Below, in pieces: positions 9,208 to 16,933 of a stretch of 64,000 nt of DNA (the first letter of the stretch is position 1; every line of letters begins with the position of its first letter). Under the pieces are notes generated by a model that ran no database searches, was not told the DNA's origin, and saw nothing but the letters and a program-made list of their open reading frames with translations. The DNA lies in assembly GCA_965261645.1 (NCBI GenBank), contig CBDHDJ010000003.1, forward strand, positions 1,426,001 through 1,490,000, in the 5' to 3' direction. Made by a program: the position numbers and the translations under genes. This DNA comes from CBDHDJ01 sp965261645 (GTDB lineage: Bacteria; Pseudomonadota; Alphaproteobacteria; SHVV01).

Positions 9208-10518
9208 ATGATGCAAACCCGGCATGCATTCAAATTCTTTGCCATAGTTCTATTGGCCACCATCGGCTCTCCCACGGCCGGGGAACCCACGGTCTCAGAA
9301 CCAATCGAACGCGCTAGAGCCGTTGTCGAGAACACAACCGCGAGGCGGGGGGAGCTGGAATATTTAATGAGCCAAGTCGAGCGGGCCATCGTCCGCCTTA
9401 CCGAGATCGAAGCACAAAACGAAGCGCTACGAGCAAAGAACGCTATGCTCCAATGGCAACTTAGCGAAATCAGTGATGCGCACCGCACACTAGAAGAATC
9501 CTCCCTTGCCGCCACACGTGAAATGCAGCAGCAACTCGCTGCAGTAACTGAAGAACTAAAAAGTGAGCAGGGCATCAGTGGGGCACTCGTGGTTGAGGCC
9601 AGTGCGCTCAAGCAACAGCTCAATAAAATGACCAGCGCTCGAACGACGCTTGAGAACGAATTCAAATCCGCCGAGCAACGGACCAAACAACAATTGAACG
9701 ACCTTCAGCTTCAACTCGCGGCGTTGACGGTTGAGATGGAGAGCGAACGCGCTGTCCGCGACGCTCTCGCTCGGCAGGGCAACACCCTAACCGAGGCCGT
9801 GTCCGCGCTCCGTCGAGAACGCTCCGCCCTCAATGCCGATCTAAAATCCGCACACGCTGCGATTGACCTGGGCACCAGCGAGATCGGTCGGCGGCAAGCC
9901 GAGATTGTGACCCTCAGCAATCAAGTTGCGGCGCTCCGCGCCGACCTTAAGGAATTCAAGGCCGCGCTTGCACAGGCGCGGATTCGCGAGGCTGCCCAGA
10001 AAGAAAATAACGATGAGCTTGGCCGGCGGTTGAACGCAGCACTTGCTGGAAGGGTGCGGGAACTCGCAAAGTATCGGTCAGAGTTCTTCGGTCGTCTGCA
10101 GGACGTGCTCGGTGACCAAAGCGATGTACGCGTGGTAGGCGATCGTTTCGTGCTTCAGTCCGAAATACTATTTGCGTCGGGCTCGGCGCGGATCGGCAAA
10201 TCCGGAACGCGGAAACTCGCCCAACTCGCCCTCGTGATCAAGCAGTTAGCGGCGCTTATTCCTGCAGATGTCGATTGGATACTGCGCGTTGATGGCCACA
10301 CTGACCGAGTTCCCATCGTTACCGAGCATTTTTCATCGAATTGGGAGTTGTCAACCGCCCGCGCGGTATCGGTTGTTGAGTTCCTGGTGGGTGTAGGTAT
10401 CGCGCCCACCCGATTAGCTGCGACCGGCTTTGGTGAATTTCAACCGATCGATGATCACGGCGACGAAATATCTTATCGCCGAAACCGTCGCATCGAGTTC
10501 AAGCTCACTCAAAGGTAG
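9208..10518 (+). CDS. Coiled-coil envelope protein with C-terminal OmpA/MotB peptidoglycan-binding domain
   Basis: A 436-residue protein. Residues 1-25 form a signal peptide (hydrophobic FKFFAIVLLATIG). Residues 30-285 are rich in Glu, Gln, Leu and Ala heptads, a long coiled coil. Residues about 310-436 form an OmpA-like domain with the peptidoglycan contacts in place (GHTD, NWELSTARA, ATGFGEFQP, RRNRRIEF). The arrangement resembles MotB-like or flotillin-associated periplasmic spanners, but there is no separate transmembrane anchor beyond the signal segment. AT content is higher than in the neighbours. The gene sits between two same-orientation IS1380-type ends (8.64 and 10.69 kb), hinting at transfer by IS activity. 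Role in the element is unknown. Confidence 0.85.
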   Translation: MMQTRHAFKFFAIVLLATIGSPTAGEPTVSEPIERARAVVENTTARRGELEYLMSQVERAIVRLTEIEAQNEALRAKNAMLQWQLSEISDAHRTLEESSLAATREMQQQLAAVTEELKSEQGISGALVVEASALKQQLNKMTSARTTLENEFKSAEQRTKQQLNDLQLQLAALTVEMESERAVRDALARQGNTLTEAVSALRRERSALNADLKSAHAAIDLGTSEIGRRQAEIVTLSNQVAALRADLKEFKAALAQARIREAAQKENNDELGRRLNAALAGRVRELAKYRSEFFGRLQDVLGDQSDVRVVGDRFVLQSEILFASGSARIGKSGTRKLAQLALVIKQLAALIPADVDWILRVDGHTDRVPIVTEHFSSNWELSTARAVSVVEFLVGVGIAPTRLAATGFGEFQPIDDHGDEISYRRNRRIEFKLTQR

Positions 10519-10662
10519 ACTATTCCAATACCCGGGCGGCCGTTGCCCGGACAATAGCAGTCCGCTACTTCCTCGTGCAGCCAGCCCAGATCGAGAACAC
10601 GGCCCTCACGGGCCAGGACGTAATCCTTGGGCACCAGCTGCTCAAGCGAACCGGTGACTACC
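10519..10662 (-). pseudogene. IS1182-type transposase N-terminal fragment
   Basis: On the minus strand the translation GSLEQLVPKDYVLAREGRV, then LGWLHEEVADCYC, matches the N-terminus of IS1182/IS5-group transposases. Only about 48 codons remain, bounded by the OmpA-like gene and an IS1380 end. Confidence 0.65.
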
Positions 10663-10790
10663 GCCACATTTCTCAAGTGACCGCTTCGACTGATGCCGGA
10701 TTGACACGATTCTGCTATAAGAATCACTGGCTTGAGGGTGTCGGAGGGCGGCTCGGATGCGGAACCCGGAGGGTGAATCGGATCATGAGC
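10663..10790 (+). mobile_element. Second IS1380-type left end (direct repeat of 8620-8745)
   Basis: Near-identical to the end at 8620-8745, including the TTCTGCTATAAGAATCA motif and the transposase start region, then broken off after about ten codons. Together the two ends bracket the OmpA-like gene as direct repeats. Confidence 0.75.
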
Positions 10791-11152
10791 TGTTGTTCGG
10801 CGCGAAAATTTGACCCCCAAGAATCATGAAATATCAAAGGGTTAGTGCGCCGATCGACGTCGAACTTTCGCTCCGAATAACACGTTCTTCGGAGCCGCGC
10901 ACGAGGGCATGGGCGGCGTCATCGTGCGCGACGACCTTTCGGTCGGGTTCGGCGGCACTCGCTGATGCTTACCCTCTCTGCGGGAGATCAACCGCCAATG
11001 CCGCCCTCCATGTCCACTGCACCATGCTACCGAACCCGGCTTTGGAGTCCCCCATGCATAGACATATCGACCCAACAGGCTAGAATTCGCGAGTGTGAAT
11101 TGCATCATCGTTGGCACACGAAGTTCTTAACTCTTGTCGTGGATTGAAGACA
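10791..11152. other. Non-coding stretch; shared block begins near 11080
   Basis: No gene is supported. Weak similarity to 39620-39728 starts near 11050-11080 and becomes strong by 11120, so the conserved block common to both units begins here. Confidence 0.5.
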
Positions 11153-11395
11153 ATGTTGGGGAGATGGGGCGCAAACTAGAAGAAAAACAAGGAACCAATT
11201 CCCGGTCAGCGATACCGCACAGCTGGACAGAATGCGATGGGCCAGCCTTCGCCGGTGATATGGGAACTGGAGAAAGTCATTCACGGTTCAGACGGGATTG
11301 AGTACGCACAGCTGATTCAAACAAGCGATCGTGCGGAGAACAAACTTGTGTCACTGTCTGCTTTGTTCGACCCAACCTTTTACACTCCCGTCTAA
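11153..11395 (+). pseudogene. Small conserved protein, copy 1, early nonsense codon
   Basis: The frame matches the intact 80-residue protein at 39729-39971 (shared IWELEKVI, DRAENKLVSLSALFDP) but codon 9 is TAG at 11177-11179 where the paralogue has CGG. No good alternative start lies between the stop and the conserved core. Function unknown. Confidence 0.65.
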
Positions 11396-11656
11396 CGCCT
11401 GAGCGCATCCTGACGCGCCCCGGCGCTGGCTTTCTACTTTTCCATCACGCCGCCCGCCCGTCACGTCAAGGCGACGACCCCTTTCGGCACCCGAAATCCG
11501 GGCCGTGACCGACCGCCTCGACGCTCTTCGTCGAGGCCCCTCTTCGCGTGCCGCGCGCCGCGACGAGTCCGAGCCTGGCCGTGAGGCGGGCGGCGGAGGG
11601 ATGTCCGGGAGGGCATTCCCGCCGTTCGCAACCACGGACACGAAGGAGACGGCACG
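11396..11656. other. Spacer with stem-loop
   Basis: 260 bp between the small pseudogene and the 106-residue gene. A perfect 8-bp stem (CCTCGACG/CGTCGAGG, 11516-11536) with a 5-nt loop is present; in unit 2 the left arm has mismatches while the right arm is kept. Confidence 0.4.
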
Positions 11657-11977
11657 ATGCAGACGGTCAAGGCGTTTCGCGGCAATGCACGCACATTCCT
11701 CACTCACATGTTCGGCCGCGGTCTCGATGACGACCGTTACGTGATCGAGCGGTTCCAGTCAAAGGCCGACGGCGAGATCCGTCCACAGCACGGCAACGGG
11801 GCGTCGAAGAAGAGTCGGGGCAAGACTTCCCGCGAGATCGTCTCCCTGGGCACCGTCCAACGGATGAGGCCCGAGCGCGACGAGATCATCGTCTGCACCG
11901 GCATCGCCATCACCGGTGGAATTCAATATTGGGGCGATCGCGCGATGGGCTTGCTGGTGAACGCCAGGTATCGCTGA
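11657..11977 (+). CDS. Conserved hypothetical protein, 106 aa, copy 1
   Basis: A basic protein whose N-terminus (MQTVKAFRGNARTFLTHMF) and C-terminus (ITGGIQYWGDRAMGLLVN) are nearly the same in the unit 2 copy, with changes concentrated in the Gly/Lys-rich middle. An AAGGAG box lies upstream of ATG 11657. It is the first well-supported gene of the conserved block leading to ssb and the relaxase, so a role in element maintenance or transfer is possible. No family recognised. Confidence 0.7.
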   Translation: MQTVKAFRGNARTFLTHMFGRGLDDDRYVIERFQSKADGEIRPQHGNGASKKSRGKTSREIVSLGTVQRMRPERDEIIVCTGIAITGGIQYWGDRAMGLLVNARYR

Positions 11978-12058
11978 GGTGCGGTCCGCGTTGACGTCCG
12001 GCTGCGCTTCAACGGACGGACGTTCTTCATCAGGACCACAACCGCGGGAGGAAGGAAC

Positions 12059-12874
12059 ATGCCCTACAAGGATCCCGGGAAAGAACGCGCATGCGCCCGG
12101 CGTCGCTATGAACGCATTACCGCCGAGAGGACCGCCCGTGGCATGTGTCCTAGATGCGGCACGGCGAAGCCAGTGCCCGATCGCACCTTGTGCCGTCCCT
12201 GCGGCGATAAGCGGTGCAAGGCCGAGCGCGCACGCCATGCGAAAGCCAGGGCCGCTGGTTTGCTGTACGCCGGCAGAAATGCCGAACGGTGCCGCAGGAG
12301 CGCGAGTGACAGGAGCAAGCGGCGCAACCGGGCACGGAGGGAGGCTGGCCTGTGCACGCGTTGCGGCAAGCACCAGCCCGTTGAAGGCGGCATGGTCTGC
12401 CAGCCCTGTTGCGAGCTGAAGCGTGAAAGCGACCGGGAACACTATGCGAGGCGTCGTGCTGCCGACGAGTGTGGAAAATGCGGTGCGCCGACTCTCGATG
12501 GCAGCGCGCGCTGCGAACGCTGCGCCAGGAGTGCGGCCAAACACTCAAGAAAAAAGGCGAAAAACGCCCAAGGTCGCCGGCGTTACGTCCGGCGTCGGGT
12601 GCGAGGGCTTTGCATAGATTGCGCCGCACCGTCCCAGGGCGCAGCCCGGTGCCCGGAGTGCGCCCGCCGCTCGTACCTGCGCTCCGACGAGCATCGCGGT
12701 CTGCCAATCCTGCCGCCTCGCTACACGGTCATCGAGATCGCGACAGGGGCTGATCACGGGACATGGGACTCCATGGCCGAAGTAGCGATGTGCCTGGCGT
12801 TCGCCCGGTTGTCTCGTGAAGATGTGGAAGTGATTTCCGACGTTTCACCCATGGCGACCCTGATCGGGTATTGA
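12059..12874 (+). CDS. Four-zinc-ribbon basic protein, copy 1 (intact)
   Basis: A 271-residue, Arg/Lys-rich protein with four CxxC...CxxC zinc-ribbon-like units: about residues 30-50 (CPRC, CRPC), 99-120 (CTRC, CQPC), 139-160 (CGKC, CERC) and 185-202 (CIDC, CPEC). The spacers are strongly basic (for example CARRRYERI and SDRSKRRNRARRE), which suggests nucleic-acid binding. A C-terminal domain of about 60 residues (YTVIEIATGADHGTWDS...) lacks cysteines. ATG 12059 follows a GGAAGGA box. Unit 2 has the same gene split by a serine-recombinase element. No named family is recognised; DNA or RNA binding is inferred from composition only. Confidence 0.75.
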   Translation: MPYKDPGKERACARRRYERITAERTARGMCPRCGTAKPVPDRTLCRPCGDKRCKAERARHAKARAAGLLYAGRNAERCRRSASDRSKRRNRARREAGLCTRCGKHQPVEGGMVCQPCCELKRESDREHYARRRAADECGKCGAPTLDGSARCERCARSAAKHSRKKAKNAQGRRRYVRRRVRGLCIDCAAPSQGAARCPECARRSYLRSDEHRGLPILPPRYTVIEIATGADHGTWDSMAEVAMCLAFARLSREDVEVISDVSPMATLIGY

Positions 12875-13515
12875 TCGGCGTTCGGCGGGATCGCTCGACA
12901 GGCACCGAGGTGGCCGGCCGGGATACACGAAGGGATCCCGCTGATGGCTGGCGCCTCGCAAGGCGGCAACCGGGGTGGGCCGGGCGGATCGGGATCGAGG
13001 GGACCGGCCGGCGGCGGCCTCGCGGCGCTCAACCGCATGGGCTGTAGCCGCGGGGACGCTTCCTGGCACCGGCGTGGGTTCGTGCCCGAGTACATCGGCC
13101 CTGGCCGCATCCCCGAGCGCCGGCCATCGGCAGCAACGCACTCAGCGTAATTCACACGGTCCCCGGTATCCGGCACGGGGCGTCCGAACGGTGGATGCCG
13201 TCCTCCGCCCGGCCTCGGCGAATTTGCGCCTTTGCGCCGCCGGCCGGCTCAAACAAGTCAACCCGCCATGTTGAGATTTGCAGTCGCCCGGCACGCGGTT
13301 CGGATTCGACCGGGATGCAGGGTCCGCCATCACCGGGGTTGCATGACAGCAGCAGACGGGAAACGTGAGCACCGTGTCCGCACGAACCTGGCCAGCCCTG
13401 CGACACGCCACGGAGAGGCCGGGAGCAGCACGGCAGGGGCGATCCGGGCAGTGCGCGGGGGAGTCAATTCCTCCGGTATCGCCGACACCCTGTTTTACAA
13501 TCCACGGAGACCCAA
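12875..13515. other. 640-bp stretch without a firm gene
   Basis: Holds a possible short frame at 12944-13150 whose last ~45 codons (LAALNRMGCS to RRPSAATHSA) are also open in unit 2 at 45054-45239, with indels upstream. Coding status is doubtful. The rest shows no structure I can assign; the unit 2 equivalent has a deletion of about 60-80 bp. Confidence 0.4.
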
Positions 13516-13830
13516 ATGCTCGATACCCTCACATCGCACCGTGACACCGGCGATTTCAACACTGTGCCCGGCGTTTGGCCAGATCCTGACGGGTTCCTGC
13601 CGGAAACCCGGACTGGAGCCCACGAGGCCGCCGCAAGCATGAAGGATCTGGCGGAACGCTTCGCCGAGCTGCGGAACGCCATCATGCGCCTGCCCGGCAA
13701 TCCGTCCCGCGGCGAACGCGCCGGGCTCCGCCATCGGCTTCTCCATTTGGAGAACATGCTCATGAGTGCGAGGGGCAGCCTCGACGACGTCATCATCACC
13801 ATCATGGACGCGAACGACGCAGCTACCTGA
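13516..13830 (+). CDS. Conserved hypothetical protein, 104 aa, copy 1
   Basis: Predicted mainly helical; residues 42-100 (MKDLAERFAELRNAIMRL, then HRLLHLENMLMSARGSLDD) form an amphipathic helical region. The unit 2 copy at 45605 has the same length, with many silent base changes and conservative substitutions, so the gene is under selection. A GGAGA-type box precedes ATG 13516. Unknown function; part of the pre-ssb block. Confidence 0.68.
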   Translation: MLDTLTSHRDTGDFNTVPGVWPDPDGFLPETRTGAHEAAASMKDLAERFAELRNAIMRLPGNPSRGERAGLRHRLLHLENMLMSARGSLDDVIITIMDANDAAT

Positions 13831-14015
13831 CGACCCCCGGGACGTCTGCCCGCGCTCAGAATCCTTCCGGGCAAACCGATGCCACCGAACACTCCGGCCT
13901 GCCACGACCAGCGTCCATGAGAGTTTGAGGAAGCCAAAGAGAACAGCGACCCGTCCACGGGTAAAGAGAGTTCCCTCCAGGCGGCGTCTCAACCCTATCA
14001 AGCGGAGATGGAAAA

Positions 14016-14201
14016 ATGTTCGATCGCATTCATAGTTCGACCGACTCCAACAACACCCTTTTCAATCCCGGCAGCACACGCGATGCCGACTTCGCCGCAC
14101 CGCTTCCCGACGCTGGCGCACTGCTGGCCGCGGTCGGATTGCCGGCTCACGCGATCCGCGAGGTTCTCGCCTCCCGCACACATACCGGCGCGGACGGCTG
14201 A
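14016..14201 (+). CDS. Small conserved protein, 61 aa, copy 1
   Basis: Starts MFDRIHSSTDSNNTLFNPGS and ends with a helical segment AGALLAAVGLPAHAIREVL. The unit 2 homologue (46109-46300) is 63 residues, differing by an in-frame two-codon indel, which supports coding. GGAGA lies 6 bp before the ATG. Function unknown. Confidence 0.6.
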   Translation: MFDRIHSSTDSNNTLFNPGSTRDADFAAPLPDAGALLAAVGLPAHAIREVLASRTHTGADG

Positions 14202-14309
14202 ATAGAGAAAGAGAAGGGCTTTTAGAGAAAGTGAACGGAGAAGGGATCGAGAGAGACCGGTTCCCGTTCGCTAACCCGATGTCATAACCCGGATCACAGG
14301 AGATTGATC

Positions 14310-14750
14310 ATGTTCGGACTAAATAACGCGCAACTAATCGGACGCCTCGGCGCCGACGCCACCATCAGCCACCTCACCAACGGCGGCCGTGTCGCCAATG
14401 TCTCGATCGCGACCGACGAGAGTTTCCTCGACAAGAACTCGGGCGATAAGGTGGACCGCACCGAGTGGCACCGCATCGTCACCTTCCAGGACGGCCTGGT
14501 GGAGATGTTGGAGAAGCACGCCAAGAAGGGCCGACTGGTCTACGTGTCGGGCAAGCTGCAGACCCGCAAGTGGCGCAAGGACGGCGAGGACAGCGACCGT
14601 TTCTCGACCGAGATCCTGCTGGTCCCCGGCGGCAGGGTACAATTTCTCGACAAGCCGAGCGGTAACAGCGCGCCGCCTATGAACAGTGACACCGTGGCAA
14701 CTGCAACGACCCTCGAATCAGTAGCCGACGCTGACCAAATTCCTTTCTAG
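14310..14750 (+). CDS. ssb: Single-stranded DNA-binding protein, copy 1
   Basis: A 146-residue SSB with an OB fold (about 1-110): FGLNNAQLIGRLGADA, then RTEWHRIVTFQ, GRLVYVSGKLQTRKW, and a C-terminal tail ending ADADQIPF, a variant of the acidic DDxIPF tip that recruits repair and replication proteins. ATG at 14310 fits the CAGGAGA box; a TTG at 14304 would abut it too closely. Element-borne SSBs protect transferred single strands, which fits the relaxase downstream. A terminator follows. Unit 2 protein is almost the same despite many silent changes. Confidence 0.92.
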   Translation: MFGLNNAQLIGRLGADATISHLTNGGRVANVSIATDESFLDKNSGDKVDRTEWHRIVTFQDGLVEMLEKHAKKGRLVYVSGKLQTRKWRKDGEDSDRFSTEILLVPGGRVQFLDKPSGNSAPPMNSDTVATATTLESVADADQIPF

Positions 14751-14775
14751 CGGTTCTCCCGCAGCTGCACACCCC

Positions 14776-14818
14776 GGGGCCGGTTCCCGCCAACTCGGCG
14801 TAGGACCGGCCCCTTTTT
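14776..14818 (+). terminator. Intrinsic terminator after ssb (copy 1)
   Basis: A GC stem with arms GGGGCCGGTTCC and GGACCGGCCCC, followed by TTTTT. Conserved at 46876-46917. Confidence 0.85.
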
Positions 14819-15297
14819 CGTGCCATCACGTTCGAGCTCGTCCCCAATAACGTTCCCACCGTTCCCGGACATTGAGCCTCCCACTACGACCCCATCGCCA
14901 TCGGCGCCGGCACCCTTGCGGACCGGATCGCGTCCCTTATTGCAGGCACCAGCCTGCGGCAACGGTGGAAGGGAGGTGGGGGAGTGGGAGAATAATTAGC
15001 CCGTCATGATGTCTCATTGTGTCACACGTTCTCACTGCGCCAACCCCTCCGGGGTCCTCCACTCCGCTCACGCTCCGTTACGGCGATAGCGCGAAATGCC
15101 ACGCCGCTGGGCGGCTAGCGCCGGTGGAATGCGCGACCGTGGCTCGCTCGCTCCGCTCCCTGCGCCCGCACCACTCGCCCATCCCCCCAGCGCAGGCATT
15201 CCGGCCATCGTGGCTCCGCTGCGAGCGCGTGAAACAAAGAGTCATCACGACGGGGCAGCCCGCCTCGGAGGATAGCAACATAGCAATGGAGAGAATC
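14819..15297. other. 480-bp leader before the SLOG gene; empty IS481 site
   Basis: No gene is supported; a long frame from 15019 runs into the SLOG gene but lacks a good start. AATTAGC at 14994-15000 is the uninterrupted form of the site occupied by an IS481-type element in unit 2. The rest is GC-rich with CCGCTCACGCTCCG-type stretches and is conserved in unit 2, suggesting a regulatory leader. Confidence 0.5.
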
Positions 15298-16215
15298 ATG
15301 CAGAACTTCATCAGCACCGAAACGTCATCGCAGACCGCAATGGCTTGCGAGCAGGCTGCCCTGTTCGGCGCGACCCCTGGTCCCGACGAGTTCGACAACC
15401 GGGAGATCTGGAACGAGGACGAGGCGCTTGCCGGGATCGAGGAAGCCATCCACATTCTGGCCGGCGCCGTCGCGCCGGACGGCACGCAGCTCGCCGACGA
15501 ACGCGAGAGCCTCCTCTGGGGCTTCGTCAATGCGCTGCACGCCCAGATCCAGCGTCTCGACCGCGGCATCGACAAGATCGCGCCCGAGATGAAAGACCTC
15601 CAACGCGAACAGGACGGCTCCGAGATCAAGTCCTGCGAACTGGAACGCCTCACCGACCGGGTCCAGAACCTTGGTGACAGGCGCGATGCCTTCGAGACCA
15701 TGCGCGACCTCGCCGCCGAGGGATACCGCACCGAGACCGGCGACACCTGGCGCCCGCGCAACGGATCGCACAGCAGCCAGACCGGTAAACTCACCTCGGC
15801 CGCCATCGACGCCCGCGACTACCTCCGTGCTCGTGAACACCGCGAGACCTCCGCGCATCTGCCCGAAGGCACCCTGGTCGCCTTCGCCGGTGGCAAGGAT
15901 TTCGGCGACGTCACCGCTATCTGGCACTCCCTCGACAGCATCAAGATCAAGTACGACGATATGGTTCTGCTGCACGGCGGCGGACCCGGCGCGGAGAAGA
16001 TCGCGGCAAGTTGGGCGGAGAAGAACGGCGTTCACCAGGTCGTCTGCAAACCCGACTGGGGTCGCGACGGCAAGGCCGCGCCCTTCCGGCGAAACGACGT
16101 CCTGCTCAACTTCCTGCCGAAGGGCCTCGTCGCTTTCCCTGGCTCCGGCATCACCAACAACATGGTCGACAAGGCCCGCAAGGTCGGAATCCCCGTCCTG
16201 ATCGCCGCCGCGTAG
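15298..16215 (+). CDS. DUF2493 / SLOG-family (YspA-like) protein, copy 1
   Basis: A 305-residue protein. Residues 1-190 are acidic and helical (EALAGIEEAIHILAGAV, then QRLDRGIDKIAPEMKDL). Residues 190-305 form a DUF2493 Rossmann-like SLOG domain: LVAFAGGKDF near the first strand, the MVLLHGGGPGAEKIAASWA phosphate-binding-type loop, CKPDW, and GSGITNNMVDKARK. SLOG domains bind nucleotides or nucleotide-derived ligands. ATG 15298 has GGAG 6 bp upstream; upstream in-frame ATGs lack one. Such genes are common on alphaproteobacterial plasmids beside conjugation genes; the precise role is unknown. A terminator follows. Confidence 0.87.
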   Translation: MQNFISTETSSQTAMACEQAALFGATPGPDEFDNREIWNEDEALAGIEEAIHILAGAVAPDGTQLADERESLLWGFVNALHAQIQRLDRGIDKIAPEMKDLQREQDGSEIKSCELERLTDRVQNLGDRRDAFETMRDLAAEGYRTETGDTWRPRNGSHSSQTGKLTSAAIDARDYLRAREHRETSAHLPEGTLVAFAGGKDFGDVTAIWHSLDSIKIKYDDMVLLHGGGPGAEKIAASWAEKNGVHQVVCKPDWGRDGKAAPFRRNDVLLNFLPKGLVAFPGSGITNNMVDKARKVGIPVLIAAA

Positions 16216-16226
16216 CGACACCTTTC

Positions 16227-16272
16227 AGGGCCGGTCCCCGCCACCACTCGGCGCGGGACCGGCCCTCCTTTT
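16227..16272 (+). terminator. Intrinsic terminator after SLOG gene (copy 1)
   Basis: Arms AGGGCCGGTCCC and GGGACCGGCCCT with a short T run. Conserved at 49533-49578. Confidence 0.82.
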
Positions 16273-16547
16273 GCGCCGGTTGGTTAGAGCAACGGCCCGT
16301 GGCGGGGCGCTTCGCGCCACCGCCAGATGTGCGAGCTAACACCCGTCGACGGCTCCTCGTTCTCCGAACATCGCATCGCCGCCTCAGGGCACGGCGCTTC
16401 GCACAATCGCCATATGCGGGCACTGACGTGTCGCGCCATCATCCCCCCCTGCAACTTCCTTGTTCGTATCCGCAACCGCAACGACGGCTCTCCATGCTTC
16501 GAAGACCACATCGTCGTTTTGCAAGAGAAGGTACGCACTCGTTCAGC
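16273..16547. other. Spacer, degenerate
   Basis: No gene. Parts resemble 49579-49816 of unit 2 but with indels. Confidence 0.35.
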
Positions 16548-16667
16548 TCAGAACGGCTCACTGCCTTCTTCGGTTAATCCACGTTTGCCAGTCCCAGAAG
16601 CGACCTTGTTCAGGAATGTTCGTAAGCTACGCTCACCGATATCAATCCCGCGTACGTTCAACACTTC
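16548..16667 (-). pseudogene. C-terminal remnant of the 93-aa gene found in unit 2
   Basis: About 40 codons match the C-terminal half of the intact gene at 49817-50098; similarity ends abruptly at 16667, and the N-terminal half is replaced by unrelated sequence. The gene was lost in unit 1. Confidence 0.7.
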
Positions 16668-16933
16668 AACCCAGGCCCAATCCGCCAGTTGTACAATTCA
16701 TGTTCTGCTACTGTTCGTGTCTTGTTCTCTCCGTTCGCAATCTATATTCTCTCACGGAACGTTATATAGCGAAGTAAGCAATGCACACCTCTGCCGTAAA
16801 CTGGCCCGCTCAATTGGCTGATCCTGGAGGTTATCGCTCCTGAGCTGCCTTCGAACGCGATATTGGCATGAGGGTGAAAGAAAGAGGTTAGAGAGTTGAA
16901 ACCGGAGGCGGGCAATATCGGGAGACGGTTGCG
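16668..16933. promoter_or_regulatory. Region upstream of relaxase 1, candidate oriT/promoter
   Basis: From about 16735 the sequence is conserved with 50270-50472: CTATAT and ATATAG arms about 22 bp apart, then TAGCGAAGTAAGCAATGC, then a stretch of about 100 bp ending at the relaxase start. MobF elements usually carry oriT beside the relaxase, so this is the best candidate, but no nic site can be proved. Confidence 0.4.

Noticed and set aside
11759..12544. 261-codon minus-strand frame
   Set aside because: Antisense to the 106-aa and zinc-ribbon genes; proline/alanine-rich composition typical of GC-rich shadows.
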